Source: Opitutia bacterium (lineage in GTDB: Bacteria > Verrucomicrobiota > Verrucomicrobiia > Opitutales > Coraliomargaritaceae). From it: a stretch of DNA of 8,701 nt. Positions 6,608 to 8,701 of this stretch are shown piece by piece; the stretch's first letter is position 1; each line of letters begins with the position of its first letter. The notes under the pieces were generated by a model. That model was not told the origin of the DNA. It ran no database searches and saw nothing but the letters and a program-made list of their open reading frames with translations. The position numbers and the translations under genes were made by a program. The DNA is taken from contig JABJQI010000146.1 in assembly GCA_018663485.1 (NCBI GenBank), positions 1-8,701 on the forward strand, in the 5' to 3' direction.

Positions 6608-7078
6608 TTAGCTCTGTAAATGCCGCAGATACAATTCCGCGCATGCGCGGGCATCTGACAGCGCATCATGATGATCGAGCGGGATCGCATGCTCATCGCA
6701 GAGCACATTGAGCTTCTTTTTATAGATTTTATAAGTGCACTGCGGCTCGTAGCTCGGTTCAGCCATGCCGTAAAAATCCAGCGTCTTGCGCAGACAGGAG
6801 AAATCAAATGCACCATTGTGTGCGACTAGCGTGCGGCCTTCAATGTAGGCACGAATCTCTGGCCAAACGGCATCGAAAAACGGGGCATCCATGGTATCGT
6901 GCTCGGTCAGTCCATGCACATTCGTATTCCAATAGCTGTAAGTATTTTCTGGTGGCTGCACTAGGATGCTCAGCTGCTCGACGACCTCTCCCTTCTCGAC
7001 GCGGACAAGCCCGATCTGGCAAATACTGGAGCGCGCCGGCTGCGCCGTTTCAAAATCAATTGCGGTAAAGGTTGGCAT
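6608..7078 (-). CDS. DEDDh 3'-5' exonuclease, DnaQ/PolIII-epsilon-like
   Basis: A compact 156-residue exonuclease domain of the DnaQ superfamily, which removes nucleotides from 3' ends using two metal ions. All DEDDh motifs are present: ExoI TAIDFETA with Asp8 and Glu10; ExoII VAHNGAFDFSCL with Asp92; ExoIII HHDALSDA with His137 and Asp142. VHGLTEHD, typical of the epsilon-like family, lies between ExoI and ExoII. There is no extra domain (no BRCT, polymerase-binding tail or helicase), so it is a stand-alone nuclease and the substrate (DNA proofreading, repair or RNA) cannot be told. ATG 7078 gives the family-typical start MPTFTAIDFET and has GGTGG just upstream; in-frame ATG 7105 and TTG 7114 would add only unconserved residues. 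It converges with the M3 peptidase and diverges from the ABC operon. Confidence 0.9.
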   Translation of the reverse strand: MPTFTAIDFETAQPARSSICQIGLVRVEKGEVVEQLSILVQPPENTYSYWNTNVHGLTEHDTMDAPFFDAVWPEIRAYIEGRTLVAHNGAFDFSCLRKTLDFYGMAEPSYEPQCTYKIYKKKLNVLCDEHAIPLDHHDALSDARACAELYLRHLQS

Positions 7079-7291
7079 AGCCACCAAAGAGCGAACAGAT
7101 ACCATTATACGCAACCGAATTTACTCGGGTCGTACCCGCAGTTTTAACATTCCTCACCGCTGTACTGTCGATTGCGCACTGCGACAGTCACGCAATGATT
7201 GATCGATAATTAAAATGAATCGCATTGAACACGGCATTTCTAGTTTTTAATGGTAAGCTTTGCTAGCTAATTCCGTTTTAATCCAGTTACT
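7079..7291. promoter_or_regulatory. Divergent regulatory region between exonuclease and ABC operon
   Basis: This 213-base region must hold promoters for both directions. It is AT-richer than its surroundings near the ABC gene. A candidate plus-strand promoter is TTGAAC at 7225-7230, a 17-base spacer and TAATGG at 7248-7253; the -10 is weak. A CGGGT-CGT-ACCCG hairpin lies at 7126-7138. Two interleaved inverted repeats follow at 7164-7196: ACTGTCG/CGACAGT (7164-7170 and 7182-7188) and ATTGCG/CGCAAT (7171-7176 and 7191-7196). A further bulged dyad, CAATGATT with AATCGCATTG, spans 7193-7227. No Shine-Dalgarno sequence is evident before the ATG at 7292. Confidence 0.35.
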
Positions 7292-8005
7292 ATGAATCAA
7301 TATTTAGCGAGTCCCACGGCAAACACGGCCGCAACTGTGCCAAGCGCGGTACTAGAGGTGTCGGCAGTACACAAAGCCTACCGCGAAGTGGAGGTGTTAC
7401 ATGGCGTCGACCTCGCTATCGCCGCTGGCGAGCGCGTCGCACTAATGGGCCCGAGTGGTAGTGGTAAATCCACTCTGCTCAACTGCCTCTCCGGGATAGA
7501 GCCCGTCGATGCCGGAACCATTCGGGTCGGCAGCTATGCTTTGTCCCATGCCAGCGAGTCGGAATTGGAACGCTATCGGCGCGAATGCATCGGCTACATC
7601 TTTCAATCCTTTCATTTATTGCCCACCCTAAGTGCCTTCGAAAACATCGAACTCCCAGGGCAATTAATCGGCATGCCAACCGCTGAGCGAACCGAACGCG
7701 TGCAGACCTTGCTCGATGCAGTAGGACTTACCCACCGAGCTGATCACAAGCCAGATGCAATGAGTGGTGGTGAGCGTCAACGCGTGGCGATTGCACGAGC
7801 GATCATGCATCGCCCGCAGGTGATCTTAGCCGATGAACCGACTGGCAGTTTAGATTCGGCTAGTGGTAATCGCATCTTGGATCTGCTTGAATCCTTATCG
7901 CGCCAATATGCAATCGCACTGCTACTGGTGACTCACGAGTCGAGTGCGACGCGCATCTGTGAGCGTGTCGTGCACATGAAAGATGGTTGCATCGTAAACG
8001 CCTAG
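7292..8005 (+). CDS. ABC transporter ATP-binding protein, LolD/MacB/FtsE-like
   Basis: The 237-residue protein is one nucleotide-binding domain with every ABC motif intact: Walker A GPSGSGKST (53-61, Lys59), Q-loop Gln105 in YIFQSFHLLP, signature MSGGERQRVAIARA (157-170), Walker B VILADEP (177-183), D-loop SLDS (186-189) and the switch His215 in VTHE. The FQSFHLLPTLSAFENIELP segment and the TGSLDSASG block point to the LolD/MacB/YbbA subgroup, whose partners are FtsX-type permeases working by mechanotransmission on lipoproteins, peptides or drugs. The first 18 or so residues are an Ala/Thr-rich extension ahead of the LEVSAVHKAY start of the fold. The permease gene begins 12 bases after its stop, so the two surely form an operon. 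The substrate cannot be told from this sequence. Confidence 0.93.
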   Translation: MNQYLASPTANTAATVPSAVLEVSAVHKAYREVEVLHGVDLAIAAGERVALMGPSGSGKSTLLNCLSGIEPVDAGTIRVGSYALSHASESELERYRRECIGYIFQSFHLLPTLSAFENIELPGQLIGMPTAERTERVQTLLDAVGLTHRADHKPDAMSGGERQRVAIARAIMHRPQVILADEPTGSLDSASGNRILDLLESLSRQYAIALLLVTHESSATRICERVVHMKDGCIVNA

Positions 8006-8017
8006 GCAAGCGCCAGA

Positions 8018-8701
8018 ATGATGCGGTTTTTTACAGAGTCACGTGTCGCCCTACTGTTACTGCGCAAGCTGTCGCTGCGGCACTGGCGCACAAGTTGGGG
8101 CAGCTATCTCGTGCTCATCGCGATTGTCTCGATCGGCGTCGGTGCCTTCAGCGGAATACGCCAAGCCATTCGTGCGGCATCCGCTAATTTCTCTTTATTC
8201 AATGAAGCCGTTTCGGGGCAGAGCGATTTTTTAATTCGCTCCGCACAGGGACCGATTTCCAGTCACGACCTCGAGTCGCTGGGAGCGGTGGCGACGAGTC
8301 CCGATTGGCATTTAGTACCAGTGATTGAATCGTCGGTCGCGCTGCTGGATGAGTCCGGCGTGGCGCAACAACAATTACGACTCATCGGGCTCGACCTAAT
8401 GTCGCTCGGCAATCTGCCTAACTTCCTCGATCGCGGCTTCGACATTACTGATGGCAGCAGCGACTGGTGGTCAGCCCTCGGCCCAAGCGAACAGGTCTGG
8501 ATCACACACAGTTTAGCGCACAGTGCTGGACTCGCAAAAGGCGACCGCATTGAAATCGTGTTTGGCGGACTGCTGCGCGCAATCAAAGTGGCGGGCATCG
8601 TAGGCAGCCCCGCAGATAATTTACCGGAAGATCTAATAATCGCGGATCTGCCTTCGGTTCAACGCTGGGCAAAGCGTCCGGCCGAATTGAACCGCATTGA
8701 A
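8018..8701 (+). CDS. ABC transporter permease, FtsX/MacB-like, N-terminal 228 residues (cut by window end)
   Basis: The frame is open from ATG 8018 (a second ATG follows at once, so 8021 is an equal candidate) to the window edge. The protein starts with a basic cytoplasmic segment ending RKLSLRHWRTSWGSY. A transmembrane helix follows at about residues 29-46 (YLVLIAIVSIGVGAFSGI), then a long extracytoplasmic domain of MacB-PCD style: QSDFLIRSAQGPIS, VWITHSLAHSAGLAKGDRIEI and IKVAGIV. This is the layout of FtsX-domain permeases. The opening resembles large two-FtsX-module permeases of about 800 residues, but that part lies outside the window. It is placed 12 bases after the ATPase gene and is presumably its membrane partner in the inner membrane. 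Lipoprotein or hydrophobic-molecule export is the family norm; the substrate here is unknown. Confidence 0.88.
   Translation, partial: MMRFFTESRVALLLLRKLSLRHWRTSWGSYLVLIAIVSIGVGAFSGIRQAIRAASANFSLFNEAVSGQSDFLIRSAQGPISSHDLESLGAVATSPDWHLVPVIESSVALLDESGVAQQQLRLIGLDLMSLGNLPNFLDRGFDITDGSSDWWSALGPSEQVWITHSLAHSAGLAKGDRIEIVFGGLLRAIKVAGIVGSPADNLPEDLIIADLPSVQRWAKRPAELNRIE

Noticed and set aside
6460..6711. Small plus-strand gene between peptidase and exonuclease
   Set aside because: It runs antisense into the exonuclease gene, has an Arg/His-rich shadow-like composition and no recognisable motif.
7079..7114. Upstream starts (ATG 7105, TTG 7114) for the exonuclease
   Set aside because: ATG 7078 lies five residues before the first ExoI block residue, as is usual, and has a purine-rich site before it.
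8263..8598. Minus-strand frame opposite the permease
   Set aside because: The plus strand encodes a continuous MacB/FtsX-like permease domain here, and the minus frame is Ser/Arg-rich without domain features.

Overview
The window is about 8.7 kb of moderately GC-rich bacterial chromosome with dense, ordinary housekeeping content. Eight protein genes are supported, two of them cut by the window edges. I see no rRNA, tRNA, IS element, phage gene or CRISPR array. The gene set (RecF, group I cysteine desulfurase, MECR-type enoyl reductase, PrlC/OpdA-type M3 peptidase, LolD-like ABC ATPase), the weak or absent Shine-Dalgarno sequences and the general style suggest a Gram-negative bacterium, perhaps Verrucomicrobiota class Opitutae. 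That placement is an impression, not something the sequence proves.

Layout. From 1 to 3802 everything lies on the minus strand. In transcription order it is a MECR-like 2-enoyl thioester reductase (3802-2822), a lipoprotein with TPR, coiled-coil and LysM parts (2613-1843), a cysteine desulfurase (1797-652) and the first 212 codons of recF (636-1). The last three are closely spaced (45 and 15 bases) and could be co-transcribed. A 208-base gap separates them from the reductase. A 411-base divergent region (3803-4213) follows. It holds a candidate extended -10 promoter for the reductase and a tandem array with a 92-base unit full of small hairpins. To its right, on the plus strand, is a 716-codon M3 oligopeptidase (4214-6364). 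It converges on a DEDDh exonuclease on the minus strand (7078-6608) across a 243-base gap with several hairpins. After a 213-base divergent regulatory region, a plus-strand pair begins: a LolD/MacB-type ABC ATPase (7292-8005) and, 12 bases later, its FtsX/MacB-like permease (8018 to the window end).

Working together. The ABC pair probably forms one membrane complex of the lipoprotein/macrolide-export class. The cysteine desulfurase could supply sulfur for Fe-S clusters or thio-modified RNA, but no scaffold gene is visible. RecF belongs to recombinational gap repair. The remaining genes look functionally independent.

The points most worth a second look are small-scale: a Ser/Pro-rich, repeat-like in-frame insertion in the M3 peptidase, the 92-base hairpin repeat array, a 13-base direct repeat spaced three helical turns upstream of the LysM lipoprotein, and interleaved dyads in front of the ABC operon. 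I found no clearly new multi-gene system.
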